Assembly (NCBI RefSeq): GCF_001509475.1
Contig: NZ_LLZG01000220.1
Location: forward strand, 1-64,000
Reading direction: 5' to 3'
Length of the DNA stretch: 64,000 bases
Source of the DNA: Streptomyces regalis
Lineage (GTDB): Bacteria > Actinomycetota > Actinomycetes > Streptomycetales > Streptomycetaceae
Positions 8,047 to 16,257 of this stretch are shown one piece after another. The notes beneath the pieces were generated by a model. It ran no database searches. It was given only the letters and a program-made list of their open reading frames with translations, and was not told the DNA's origin. The translations under genes were made by a program, and so were the position numbers. The first letter of the stretch is position 1; each line of letters opens with the position of its first letter.

Positions 8047-9261
8047 TCACGCGGCGCTGCCCGCGACCCACTCGCTCCACGTCATGTTCCAGCCGTTGAG
8101 TCCGTTGTCCGGCGTCACGTTCTTGTCGGGGGAGTTCTTGACGATCACCACGTCGCCGAGGATCGAGTTGTCGTAGAACCACTTGGCAGGGGTGTCTCCC
8201 TGTCCGCCCTGGACGTCCCGCAGGCCGACGCAGCCGTGGCTGGTGCCCTGGCTGCCGAAGGGCGGGTTGCCCTTGTTGTACCAGTAGTTGCCGTGCAGGA
8301 AGGTTCCCGACTGCGTCAGCCGCATCGCGTTCGGCACGTCCTTGATGTCGTACGCGTCGGCGAGATTGACCGTGCGGCTGTCCATGCGCAGCTTCTTGTA
8401 CTTCTCGGAGATCACCATCTGCCCGTTGTAGGTGGAGAACTCCGCGCTGCCCGCCGAGATCGGAACGGACTTGAGGGTCTTGCCGTCGCGCACGACCGTC
8501 ATGGTCTGCGTGTTCACGTCGACGGTGGACACCTGCGAGCGGCCGATGGTGAAGGTGACCGTCTTCTTCTGCACCCCGTGGACGCCGTTCGCGCCCTCGA
8601 CGCCGTCCAGGTCGATCTTCATCGTGACCTTGGAGCCGGCCTTCCAGTACTCCTCGGGCCGGAAGTCGAGCCGCTGCGCCCCGAACCAGTGCCCGACCAC
8701 CTTCTGCCCGCTGCTGGAGGTGACCTTGATGTGCGACTGCACGGCCTTCTGGTCGCTGATCGCCTTGTCGAAGTTGAACGACACCGGCATGCCGACACCG
8801 ACCGTGGTGCCGTCGTCCGGCGTGTACGTCCCGATGAAGCTGTTGGCCGAAGTGACCGTGGTGAAGTCGGAATCGGCGGTGGCGGTGCGCCCGTCGGCGT
8901 CCTTCGCGGTGGCCGAGATCTGGTACTTCGTGCCCCGCTCCAGCTGCTCCTTCGGCTGCCAGCTGCCTCCGTCGGCGGACAGGGAACCCGGCACGGCCTG
9001 CCCGCTCCCCGCCACCGTCATCTTCACGTCGGTCAGCTTGCCGTCGCTGACCTTCACGCCGGTCGTGTTGATCGACGCGCCTGTCGAGCCGTCCTTCGCC
9101 GAGATCAGGATCTTCGCGGCGGACGCTTTGGAGGAGTCACCGCCCTTGCCGTCGTTGTCGGCGTTGGCGCTCCCACCACAGGCGGTGAGGGTCAGGGCGC
9201 CGATCATCAGGGCGGCACAGGCCCCCAGTGCGCGCCGCGCTGCTATGTCCGGCGTTGTCAC
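8047..9261 (-). CDS. L,D-transpeptidase lipoprotein with Ig-like domains
   Basis: A 404-aa cell-envelope enzyme that makes 3->3 peptidoglycan cross-links. The signal peptide ends in a lipobox 'LTAC' with Cys28, so the protein is membrane-anchored outside the cell. Two Ig-like/BIG regions follow (about 50-260), as in mycobacterial LdtMt2. The catalytic YkuD domain at the C-terminus contains 'HGNYW' and 'SHGCVGLRD' with nucleophile Cys344. The start is GTG at 9261 with GGAGC upstream. It lies alone between DUF6227 and a peptidase gene and is probably involved in wall remodelling in aerial growth or stress. Confidence 0.92.
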   Translation of the reverse strand: MTTPDIAARRALGACAALMIGALTLTACGGSANADNDGKGGDSSKASAAKILISAKDGSTGASINTTGVKVSDGKLTDVKMTVAGSGQAVPGSLSADGGSWQPKEQLERGTKYQISATAKDADGRTATADSDFTTVTSANSFIGTYTPDDGTTVGVGMPVSFNFDKAISDQKAVQSHIKVTSSSGQKVVGHWFGAQRLDFRPEEYWKAGSKVTMKIDLDGVEGANGVHGVQKKTVTFTIGRSQVSTVDVNTQTMTVVRDGKTLKSVPISAGSAEFSTYNGQMVISEKYKKLRMDSRTVNLADAYDIKDVPNAMRLTQSGTFLHGNYWYNKGNPPFGSQGTSHGCVGLRDVQGGQGDTPAKWFYDNSILGDVVIVKNSPDKNVTPDNGLNGWNMTWSEWVAGSAA

Positions 9262-9429
9262 GAGCTGCTCCAGTTCTTACGATCTGCGGGATCCGTTCCG
9301 TTCCACGGTGGAAGAGGTCACCGTCACCGGACCGGGTTCCCGCCGTTCGCGGTGAATGCCATCACGTGACACAACCGCGACAATCGACCGCGCGGAGCAG
9401 GCGCCACCCCCTCAGTGTTGCCCCTGTCG

Positions 9430-10458
9430 TCAGCGCTTCCCGTACAACTCCCCGTACGACGGCCACACTCCACCCGGTCCGTCCACCGACTCGGCCGCGC
9501 GCACGGCACGCACGATCGCCCGCGTCACCGTGTCCGCGCCCGCCGCGAGAAGCTCGTTCAGCGCGAGCGGGTGCCCGGTGTCGAGCGGGCGGTCCCCGGT
9601 GGCCAGCGCGAACACGGTGTCCCCGTCGTTGAGCAGATGCACCGGCCGCACGGCACGCGCAATGCCGTCATGCGCCGTGCCGGCCAGCTTCTGCGCCTGC
9701 GCCTTCGACAGGTCCGCGTCCGTGGCGACCACCGCGAGCGTGGTGTTCAGCGGGGGCGGTGCGCTCTTCGCCGCGATCTCCGCGAGGCGCACCCGCGCGG
9801 CCTCATGGACCTGCTCCTGCGGATAGTCCACACGCCCCTGGAACAACTCCCCGTACAGCACCCCCGTCTCCGGATCCACCGCCGCCCCCACCGCGTTGGC
9901 CACCACCAGCGCCGCCACCGTGATCCCCGAGCCGAGAACGACGCTCGCCGTGCCGACCCCGCCCTTCACCGCCCCGACCGTCGCCCCCGTACCGGCGCCC
10001 ACGCACCCCTGCCGCACGGGTGACCCCGCCTCGCTCGCCGCGGCCGCCTCGACCGCCGCCCGCCCGGTGGCCGCGTCCGGCCTCGCCCGGAAGTCGCCGC
10101 CCCGGCCCAGATCGAAGACGCAGGCCGCGGGCACCACCGGCACGACATGCGCCGGATCCACCCCGACGCGCACCCCGCGCCCCCGCTCCTCCAGCCAGGC
10201 CATCACCCCGGACGCCGCGTCGAGCCCGTACGCACTGCCGCCGGTCAGCACGATCGCCTCGACCTTCTGCACGAGGTTGCGCGGATCGAGGGCGTCGGTC
10301 TCCTTGGTGCCGGGACCGCCGCCGCGTACGTCCACCGCTGCGACGGCCCCGCCCTCGGGTGCGAGGACGACCGTGGTGCCGGTGAGCCAACCGTCGCCGG
10401 TGCGCGTCGCGTGCCCCACGCGCAGCCCGGCGACATCTGTCAGAGCGTCAACTGTCAT
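9430..10458 (-). CDS. P1/S58-family (DmpA-like) peptidase
   Basis: A 342-aa Ntn-fold, self-processing aminopeptidase-like protein. It opens 'MTVDALTDVAGLRVGHAT' and has the family blocks 'RGGGPGTKETDAL', 'IVLTGGSAYGLDAASGVM' and, near the autocleavage region, 'GCVGAGTGATVGAVKGG'. The C-terminal part has 'AVVATDADLSKAQAQKLA'. The natural substrate is unknown; relatives hydrolyse D-amino-acid amides or beta-peptides. ATG at 10458 is chosen because it begins at the conserved N-terminus; a longer in-frame extension upstream is low-complexity and includes a DNA repeat. Confidence 0.88.
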   Translation of the reverse strand: MTVDALTDVAGLRVGHATRTGDGWLTGTTVVLAPEGGAVAAVDVRGGGPGTKETDALDPRNLVQKVEAIVLTGGSAYGLDAASGVMAWLEERGRGVRVGVDPAHVVPVVPAACVFDLGRGGDFRARPDAATGRAAVEAAAASEAGSPVRQGCVGAGTGATVGAVKGGVGTASVVLGSGITVAALVVANAVGAAVDPETGVLYGELFQGRVDYPQEQVHEAARVRLAEIAAKSAPPPLNTTLAVVATDADLSKAQAQKLAGTAHDGIARAVRPVHLLNDGDTVFALATGDRPLDTGHPLALNELLAAGADTVTRAIVRAVRAAESVDGPGGVWPSYGELYGKR

Positions 10459-10496
10459 GGGGCCAGTCTCGTCCAGCCACCGGCGCGGCCCCGCGA

Positions 10497-10532
10497 TGTC
10501 CGGCCATGTGGGGCTGTCCGGCCATGTGGGGC
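10497..10532. repeat. 18-bp perfect tandem duplication just after the ltrA-like stop
   Basis: TGTCCGGCCATGTGGGGC occurs twice head-to-tail. The array ends 3 nt from the stop codon of the reverse-strand ltrA-like gene (stop at 10536-10538) and fills most of the 77-bp gap to the next gene. Confidence 0.9.
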
Positions 10533-10535
10533 TGG

Positions 10536-11774
10536 TCAGGCGACCGGCGCCCGCGCCGCCGTCCCGGCCGCCCGGGCCGTCCTGCGTGCCGTCAGCGTCT
10601 CCCCGGTCGCCACCGCCCCCGCCGACACGAGGCCGGCCGCGAGCACCGCCCAGTCGCCCAGGAACGTGCAGCAGATCACCAGCAGGGCCGTGGTCGGCAG
10701 CACCAGCTGTTGGGTGATGCCGAACTTGAAGTGGCGCGAGTGCAGCGCCCAGACGGTGAGCAGATAGAGCGCCGTCGGCAGGGTCACCGCCGCCGACGCG
10801 GCCAGCGTCGAGATGTGCGCCTTGCCGACGACCTGCTCGACCGCCACCTCCAGGCCCGCACCGATCGCGGCCGCCGAGGCGAAAACGAGGTAGTGGCCGT
10901 AACCCCACAGGAAGGCCTGCTTGTTGGAGCGCAGATGACCGTGGATCGGCACCGCGAAGTAGATCCACCACGCGGCGAAGATGATCAACAGCCCGCCCGC
11001 GGCGATCGGCAGCAGGTCGCCCAGCGCGTCGTTCTCGTCGATGCCGGTCTTCACGCCGACCGTGGCCGCGGCGATGGTCTCGCCGAGGACGATGATCGTG
11101 AACAGCCCGTACCGCTCGGCGATATGGCGCGGATGCCAGGACGTGGGGTGGGCCTTCTCGGCGTACGGCGGCACACACATCTCGAGGATCGCCATCACCA
11201 GGAACACCCAGGGCCTGGCGTCCTCGGGCAGGAGCACCAGTCCCAGCCAGCCGATCTGGCACAGCAGCACGCCGACGGCGTACCGCAGGGCCATCGTCCG
11301 CTCCGGGCCCTCGCTCGACCTGGCCGCCCGCAGCCACTGCGTCACGAGGGCGAGGCGCATGATCACATAGCCCAGCAGCCCCGCCAGGAACTCGTGGTCC
11401 TCGAACGCCCGGGAGACCCCGGCCGCCAGGACCAGCACACCGGCGATCTGGATCAGGGTGACGACCCGGTAGAGCACGTCGTCGTTGTCGTAGGCCGAGG
11501 CGAACCAGGTGAAGTTCATCCAGGCCCACCAGATGGCGAAGAACACCATCGCGTAGTTGAGGATCCCCTCGCCCGGGTGCCCCTCGGCGACGGCGTGCAC
11601 CAGCTGCATGCCCGCCTGCGCGATGGCCACGACGAAGCACAGGTCGAAGAAGAGTTCCAGCGGGGTGGCGGCCCGGTGCGCCTCACCACGGCCACGGGCC
11701 GCCAGTCTGCGCAGCGGTCGGCGGGTTCCCGGTGTGCCGGGGGAGTCCGGCGCGGGAGTCGAACTGGACGTCAT
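10536..11774 (-). CDS. Low-temperature-requirement A (LtrA) family membrane protein
   Basis: A polytopic membrane protein of about 412 aa with the LtrA signature after the N-terminus ('TPLELFFDLCFVVAIAQ') and the later block 'FAAWWIYFAVPIHGHL'. About 11-12 hydrophobic helices are visible. The biochemical function of the family is unknown; LtrA was named from a Listeria cold-growth mutant. ATG at 11774 ('MTSSSTPAPDSPG') is preferred, but an in-frame GTG four codons upstream (11786) is possible, and neither has a strong Shine-Dalgarno. An 18-bp tandem repeat lies directly after the stop. Confidence 0.87.
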   Translation of the reverse strand: MTSSSTPAPDSPGTPGTRRPLRRLAARGRGEAHRAATPLELFFDLCFVVAIAQAGMQLVHAVAEGHPGEGILNYAMVFFAIWWAWMNFTWFASAYDNDDVLYRVVTLIQIAGVLVLAAGVSRAFEDHEFLAGLLGYVIMRLALVTQWLRAARSSEGPERTMALRYAVGVLLCQIGWLGLVLLPEDARPWVFLVMAILEMCVPPYAEKAHPTSWHPRHIAERYGLFTIIVLGETIAAATVGVKTGIDENDALGDLLPIAAGGLLIIFAAWWIYFAVPIHGHLRSNKQAFLWGYGHYLVFASAAAIGAGLEVAVEQVVGKAHISTLAASAAVTLPTALYLLTVWALHSRHFKFGITQQLVLPTTALLVICCTFLGDWAVLAAGLVSAGAVATGETLTARRTARAAGTAARAPVA

Positions 11775-11900
11775 GAGGTCAAGCACAGCAGATGGGGCGG
11801 GGAATTTCTTGCGAAGGGATCAACGGCGCGCAAGCGCCGGGTCCGTCGTCGGGACGGCTGTCGCCGTGGAGGTCCGCCGTGCGGGCCGTACCCTGGACGC

Positions 11901-12083
11901 ATGAGTACCGCCCCCGCCCCCGAGCCGCGCGAGCCGAAGCCCGCGCTGATCTTCGACGACCCGCTGGACCAGCAGTCCTCGGACGACACGGACCGCGGGT
12001 GGGGCGAGCGGCCGGGCACCGACGGCGACAGCGCGGCCGACCTGAAGCGCTTCCTCGACGAGAAGCCGCCCCACCACCTCTGA
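11901..12083 (+). CDS. Small conserved acidic protein (60 aa), function unknown
   Basis: It starts 'MSTAPAPEPREPKPALIF', continues with 'DDPLDQQSSDDTDRGWGER' and ends 'LKRFLDEKPPHHL'. It is strongly acidic and probably disordered with a short C-terminal helix. I have a general recollection of similar small Streptomyces proteins with the block 'FDDPLDxQSSDDTDRGWGE', so I treat it as real. It is convergent with mscL, with 4 nt between stops, and divergent from the ltrA-like gene. Confidence 0.65.
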   Translation: MSTAPAPEPREPKPALIFDDPLDQQSSDDTDRGWGERPGTDGDSAADLKRFLDEKPPHHL

Positions 12084-12087
12084 GCCG

Positions 12088-12546
12088 TTACCGCTCGTCG
12101 TGCCCCGAACCGCGCTGCGCCACCAGGGCGTCGCGGATCTCCTTGAGCACCTCCAGCTCGGTCACCTCGATGACCTCGTGGGCGCCCTCCTTCCCCTTCC
12201 TGCGGGCCTCCACCCGGGCCAGGTACTTCGCCATCGGCAGGACCATCAGGAAGTAGACGACGGCCGCGGTGATCACAAAGCTGAGGGTCGCGCCGAGGAC
12301 CGAGCCCCACAGGATCGTGATGCCCTGCTCGCCCTTGCACGACGAGCTCAGGCACGAGCTGTAATGGTCGAGGTTCTTGGTGCCGATCGCGCCGACCAGC
12401 GGGTTGATGATCCCCTTCACCACCGCGTTGACGATGTTGGTGAACGCGGCACCGATGACCACCGCGACCGCCAGATCGACGACATTCCCGCGCATGAGGA
12501 AGGCCTTGAAACCCTCCCAGATGCTCGGTTCCTTCTTCTCGCTCAC
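12088..12546 (-). CDS. mscL: Large-conductance mechanosensitive channel MscL
   Basis: A 152-aa protein forming the pentameric pore that releases solutes on hypo-osmotic shock. The N-terminal amphipathic helix 'WEGFKAFLMRGNVVDLAV' leads into TM1 ('AVVIGAAFTNIVNAVVKGI'). The periplasmic loop has 'HYSSCLSSSCKGEQG' with two Cys, and TM2 is 'FVITAAVVYFLMV'. A charged cytoplasmic helix ends the protein. GTG at 12546 is preferred to an upstream in-frame GTG at 12570 because GAGGAGAGG sits about 8-16 nt before it. Confidence 0.95.
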   Translation of the reverse strand: MSEKKEPSIWEGFKAFLMRGNVVDLAVAVVIGAAFTNIVNAVVKGIINPLVGAIGTKNLDHYSSCLSSSCKGEQGITILWGSVLGATLSFVITAAVVYFLMVLPMAKYLARVEARRKGKEGAHEVIEVTELEVLKEIRDALVAQRGSGHDER

Positions 12547-12693
12547 TTCGGAGCCTCTCCTCGCGCGCACAGGTTGCGGAACAAACAGCTCCGCAACCTA
12601 CGTCAGGGCTAGGCCATCCTGTCCAATTGCACCACCGGAACGAGGGGCTTGACAGGGCGTTGAGCACCATGTGCAGGACATGCGCGACCCGGC

Positions 12694-13254
12694 TCAGCAC
12701 AGCGTCACCGCCAGCCGTGCCGTAGCGCTCGCCCCCGCCAGGCGCGCGGCGGTGGCACGCGGCACCGCCAGCACGACCAGTGCCCCGCTCTCGGCCGTGG
12801 CGGCCATGGGCTCCAGCGGCTCCGGCACCTCCGTCACCCGCGCCCCGCGCGCGACCACCTGGGCGTCGCCGCCCGTCGCGGTGTCCTGCGCGGCGATCAC
12901 GTCGACCCGGTCGCCGGGCCGCAGCAACCGCACGGTGGCTCCGTCGGCGATCCGCACGGGCGCGGCCACCGCCTCGACAGCACGGTGTTTCCGTACGGGC
13001 TCCACCACCGGATGCCCCCGCGTCCGGTCGGCATCGCGGGGGCCCGCCGCCACCAGCGCGGCCGCGGTGACGGCCAGCCCGACCGCCACGGCCCGCCTGC
13101 CATGCCGTACGAGCCGGCGCAGCTGATACCGCCCGCCGCGCACCCGTACGGGAGCGAAGTGCGGCACCTCACACGTGGCGGGAGCGTCCGTGCCCAGCGG
13201 GCGCGGAGCAACCGAGAAGGAAGGGGAGGAAGAGGAAGACGGAGCAAAGGGCAT
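12694..13254 (-). CDS. SAF-domain (CpaB/RcpC-like) membrane-anchored protein
   Basis: A protein of about 186 aa. A disordered Ser/Pro-rich N-terminus is followed by one TM helix ('AVAVGLAVTAAALVAAG', near residues 55-72) and an extracellular SAF/CpaB-like region. The region contains 'PVRIADGATVRLLRPGDRVDVIAAQ' in shorter blocks and the C-terminal 'ALVVLAVPRATAARLAG'. CpaB/RcpC proteins assemble Flp pili, but no other pilus genes lie nearby, so that role is only a family association. ATG at 13254 is chosen; an upstream GTG (13266) is also in frame. Confidence 0.72.
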   Translation of the reverse strand: MPFAPSSSSSPSFSVAPRPLGTDAPATCEVPHFAPVRVRGGRYQLRRLVRHGRRAVAVGLAVTAAALVAAGPRDADRTRGHPVVEPVRKHRAVEAVAAPVRIADGATVRLLRPGDRVDVIAAQDTATGGDAQVVARGARVTEVPEPLEPMAATAESGALVVLAVPRATAARLAGASATARLAVTLC

Positions 13255-13402
13255 GGGGGCCACCACCTACGACGACGGATCGGCTTGCCACGCCACGATG
13301 AGCCATCACGCCGCCGCCCGCTGAGGCCGGTGGACTACCGACGGGTTGTGGACAACTCCCTCACCCGAACGGGACGTTCCGCCCTCGCCCCCCACGCTCC
13401 CG

Positions 13403-14245
13403 CTACGGCAGCTCGAACCCCGGATCCATCCCGCCCAGCGCGCCCGTGCACAGACAGGCCCGCTCCTCGTTCGCCGGCAGCGCGGCCACCGCGTCGAAGA
13501 GCACGCCCCGCAGCCGGTCCACGTTCGCCGCGAACACCTGCAGGACTTCGTCGTGCGAGACGCCCTCGCCGGTCTCGGCACCCGCGTCGAGGTCGGTGAC
13601 CAGCGTCAACGAGGTGTAGCAGAGCTCGAGTTCACGGGCGAGCGCCGCCTCGGGGTGGCCGGTCATGCCCACCACCGACCAGCCCTGGGCCCGGTGCCAC
13701 AACGATTCGGCACGGGTCGAGAAGCGCGGCCCCTCTATGACCACCAGCGTGCCGCCGTCCACCGGCTCCCAGTCCTGTCCGCGCGCCGTCTTCAGCGCGA
13801 CCGTGCGCCCCGTGGGGCAGTAGGGGTCGGCCAGGGAGACGTGCACCACGTTCGGCACGGTGCCGTCGGGCAGCGGCAGCCCGTCGAAGTACGTGCCCAC
13901 CCGGGACTTCGTACGGTCGACCAGCTGGTCCGGCACGAGCAGGGTGCCCGGCCCGTACTCGGGGCGCAGGCCGCCCACCGCGCACGGGGCGAGGATCTGG
14001 CGCACGCCGAGCGAGCGCAGCGCCCAGAGGTTGGCGCGGTAGTTGATCCGGTGCGGCGGCAGATGGTGGCCGCGGCCGTGCCGGGGCAGGAAGGCGACCC
14101 GGCGGCCGGCGATCTCGCCGAGGAAGAGGGAGTCGCTGGGCGGCCCGTACGGGGTGTCCACCTGTATCTCGGTCACGTCGTCGAGGAACGAGTAGAAGCC
14201 GGAGCCGCCGATCACACCGAGTTCTGCGTTCGCCTTGTTCGCCAT
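13403..14245 (-). CDS. mtnP: S-methyl-5'-thioadenosine phosphorylase
   Basis: A 280-aa trimeric purine-nucleoside phosphorylase. It cleaves methylthioadenosine (from polyamine or SAM metabolism) to adenine and methylthioribose 1-phosphate. The N-terminal 'ELGVIGGSGFYSFLDDV' and the phosphate-binding 'FLPRHGRGHHLPPHRINYRA' are diagnostic. 'PCAVGGLRPEYGPGTLLVP' and 'SVVGMTGHPEAALARELE' follow. The C-terminus ends 'GFELP'. It is 32 bp downstream of an fmdB terminator hairpin. Confidence 0.94.
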   Translation of the reverse strand: MANKANAELGVIGGSGFYSFLDDVTEIQVDTPYGPPSDSLFLGEIAGRRVAFLPRHGRGHHLPPHRINYRANLWALRSLGVRQILAPCAVGGLRPEYGPGTLLVPDQLVDRTKSRVGTYFDGLPLPDGTVPNVVHVSLADPYCPTGRTVALKTARGQDWEPVDGGTLVVIEGPRFSTRAESLWHRAQGWSVVGMTGHPEAALARELELCYTSLTLVTDLDAGAETGEGVSHDEVLQVFAANVDRLRGVLFDAVAALPANEERACLCTGALGGMDPGFELP

Positions 14246-14277
14246 GCCCGCACCCTAACCGGACCCGCAGAAGCCGA

Positions 14278-14307
14278 GGACCCCGCCGCCGGAAGGCGAC
14301 AGGGTCC
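14278..14307 (-). terminator. Terminator after fmdB
   Basis: A 13-bp stem with two G-U pairs and a 4-nt TTCC loop (read on the minus strand) lies 15 nt after the fmdB stop and upstream of mtnP. Confidence 0.7.
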
Positions 14308-14322
14308 CGTAAGAAGTGCGTG

Positions 14323-14655
14323 TTACGCGGCGGAGCTGCTGGAGGAGGTGCCCGCGCTCGACGACTTCGAGTCCGAGGACGACGAAGAAGTCGTCGAGGA
14401 GGACGAAGAGGAAGAGGACGAGTCGGACGAGGAGGACGTCGACGACTTCGAGGACGCCGGCGAGCTGCTCGACGAGGAGCCGCGGCTGTCGTTGCGGTAG
14501 AAGCCGGAGCCCTTGAAGACGATGCCGACCGCGGAGAACACCTTCTTGAGGCGGCCCTGGCAGCTGGGGCACTCGGTCAGGGCGTCGTCGGTGAACTTCT
14601 GCACCGCCTCGAGGCCCTCGCCGCACTCGGTGCACTGGTACTGGTAGGTCGGCAC
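14323..14655 (-). CDS. FmdB-family zinc-ribbon protein with Ser-rich tail
   Basis: A 110-aa protein. The N-terminal zinc ribbon has 'MPTYQYQCTECGEGLEAVQ' and 'ALTECPSCQGRLKKVFSAVG', with four Cys (CxxC...CxxC), followed by 'IVFKGSGFYRND'. From about residue 58 on the protein is a disordered tract made almost only of Ser, Thr, Asp, Lys and Ala. FmdB proteins were named from a formamidase regulon; their exact role is unknown. The head is standard and the tail is of the low-complexity kind common in Streptomyces FmdB proteins. Confidence 0.9.
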   Translation of the reverse strand: MPTYQYQCTECGEGLEAVQKFTDDALTECPSCQGRLKKVFSAVGIVFKGSGFYRNDSRGSSSSSSPASSKSSTSSSSDSSSSSSSSSTTSSSSSDSKSSSAGTSSSSSAA

Positions 14656-14722
14656 TGTCTTCCTCCTGGCACTCTCACTCGATGAGTGCTAACGACGGTC
14701 AATAGTGACGTATTCCAGCCGC

Positions 14723-15988
14723 TCAGTCCACTGCTACCGGGACTCGGTGACCGACGCCACGTGCGACGGTACGGCCGCGGGGCCGCGCCGCCAGCCGCGA
14801 GCGCAGCGCCACCAGGGTCCCCAGGGCGAGCATCGTCCCGCCCATTGGCACCAGGAACCCGGCGCCGCCCCAGAAGCGGTCCTCCAGCTGTCCGGCGACC
14901 GTGACGGCGGCGGCCTGGCCGAGCGCCACCGCGCCGGTGAGCCACGTGAACGCCTCGGTGCGGGCACCGGCCGGAACCAGGTCCTCGACCAGCGTGTACC
15001 CGGTGATCAGCGCGGGCGCGATGCACATGCCGACGAGCAGGCCGAGGCCGGCCAGGACGAGCACCGAGTGGGCGGCCCACAGACCGGACGCCGCCAGCGC
15101 GAGGGCGGCGTATCCGACGACGAGGCGGCGCTGCGGGGCCACCTTCCACGCGATGGCGCCGCACGCGATGCCGGAGAGCATGTTGCCCGCGGCGAAGGTG
15201 CCGTACAGGACGCCGTTCAGGCCGGGCTCGCCGATCGACTCGGTGAAGGCGGCCAGCGAGACCTGCATGCCGCCGAAGACGGAACCGATACCGAGGAAGG
15301 TCACGATCAGTACGCGCACGCCGGGGACGCGCAGCGCGGAAGCGTGCTCCACGCGCGCGTGCCCGTCGACGGTGACCGAGGGCTGGGTGCTCCTCTGCGC
15401 GGCGAACAGCAGGCCGCCCAGCAGGGTGAGCGCGGCCTCCGTGACCAGACCCGCGGCCGGGTCGACGGCCGTGCACAGGGCGGTGGCCAGCAGCGGGCCG
15501 ACGACGAAGGTCAGCTCGTCCGTGACCGACTCGAAGGCCGCCGCGGTCGTCATCAGGGGCGAGCCCTGGAGCTTCACGCCCCAGCGGGCCCGCACCATGG
15601 GCCCGACCTGCGGCACCGAGGCGCCGGTCGGCACGGCCGCCGCGAACAGTGCCCACAGGGGGGCGTGGTTCAGGGCGAGTGCCGTCAGGGTCAGACCCGA
15701 CAGCGTGTGCACCAGCACGCCGGGGATCAGTACGGGGCGCTGCCCGTAGCGGTCGGCGAGGCGGCCGCTGTAGGGCGCGAACAGCGCCATGGAGACGCCG
15801 GTGACGGCCGCGGCGGCGCCCGCCGCACCGTAGGAGCCGGTGGTGTGCTGCACGAGCAGCACGATGGAGATGGTCAGCATCGCGAACGGCTGGCGTGCCG
15901 CGAAGCCGGGGAGCAGGAACGTCCAGGCGCCGCGGGTGCGCAGCAGCTGTCCGTATCCCGGGCGGGAGGAGGTGACCGTGGATGCCAC
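14723..15988 (-). CDS. MFS transporter
   Basis: A 421-aa, 12-TM major facilitator. It starts 'MASTVTSSRPGYGQLLRTRG' (GTG read as Met), with motif A as 'APYSGRLADRYGQRPVLIPG' and a conserved 'VPQVGPMVRARWG' in the fourth TM region. The pattern resembles uncharacterised actinobacterial MFS proteins; the substrate is unknown. GTG at 15988 has 'AGAAAGG' about 9 nt upstream. A 10-bp inverted repeat lies about 130 bp upstream. Confidence 0.9.
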   Translation of the reverse strand: MASTVTSSRPGYGQLLRTRGAWTFLLPGFAARQPFAMLTISIVLLVQHTTGSYGAAGAAAAVTGVSMALFAPYSGRLADRYGQRPVLIPGVLVHTLSGLTLTALALNHAPLWALFAAAVPTGASVPQVGPMVRARWGVKLQGSPLMTTAAAFESVTDELTFVVGPLLATALCTAVDPAAGLVTEAALTLLGGLLFAAQRSTQPSVTVDGHARVEHASALRVPGVRVLIVTFLGIGSVFGGMQVSLAAFTESIGEPGLNGVLYGTFAAGNMLSGIACGAIAWKVAPQRRLVVGYAALALAASGLWAAHSVLVLAGLGLLVGMCIAPALITGYTLVEDLVPAGARTEAFTWLTGAVALGQAAAVTVAGQLEDRFWGGAGFLVPMGGTMLALGTLVALRSRLAARPRGRTVARGVGHRVPVAVD

Positions 15989-16113
15989 GGCCCGTGCCTT
16001 TCTGCCACCTGGTAGCGCGCCTGTGCGGGGGCGCCGAGAGCTGTCCTCTTGCGCGGACTGCGGTAGATGCCGAGGTCCACTCTCAGGGACGTCTCGGCCG
16101 CCATACGGTCGCG

Positions 16114-16138
16114 CCAGCTCTGCGTCAGGCAGAGTTGG
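16114..16138. promoter_or_regulatory. Inverted repeat upstream of the MFS gene
   Basis: CCAGCTCTGC and GCAGAGTTGG (5-nt spacer) form a 10-bp inverted repeat with one mismatch in the 269-bp gap between the MFS and antiporter genes. It may be an operator or an RNA hairpin. Confidence 0.35.
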
Positions 16139-16257
16139 TGTGATCTGGGTGACGCCTGCATCGTACAGGGAAAGACGGCCCCTTCCCCTGTGAAACTGGG
16201 CACCACCGGGCTGCTGGCCTGCGATTCCCGGCAGTGTGAACGGTGCGAAACGCGCCC

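Noticed and set aside
12694-13254. Flp-pilus function for the SAF protein
   Set aside because: No tad/cpa genes nearby, so only the domain resemblance is kept.
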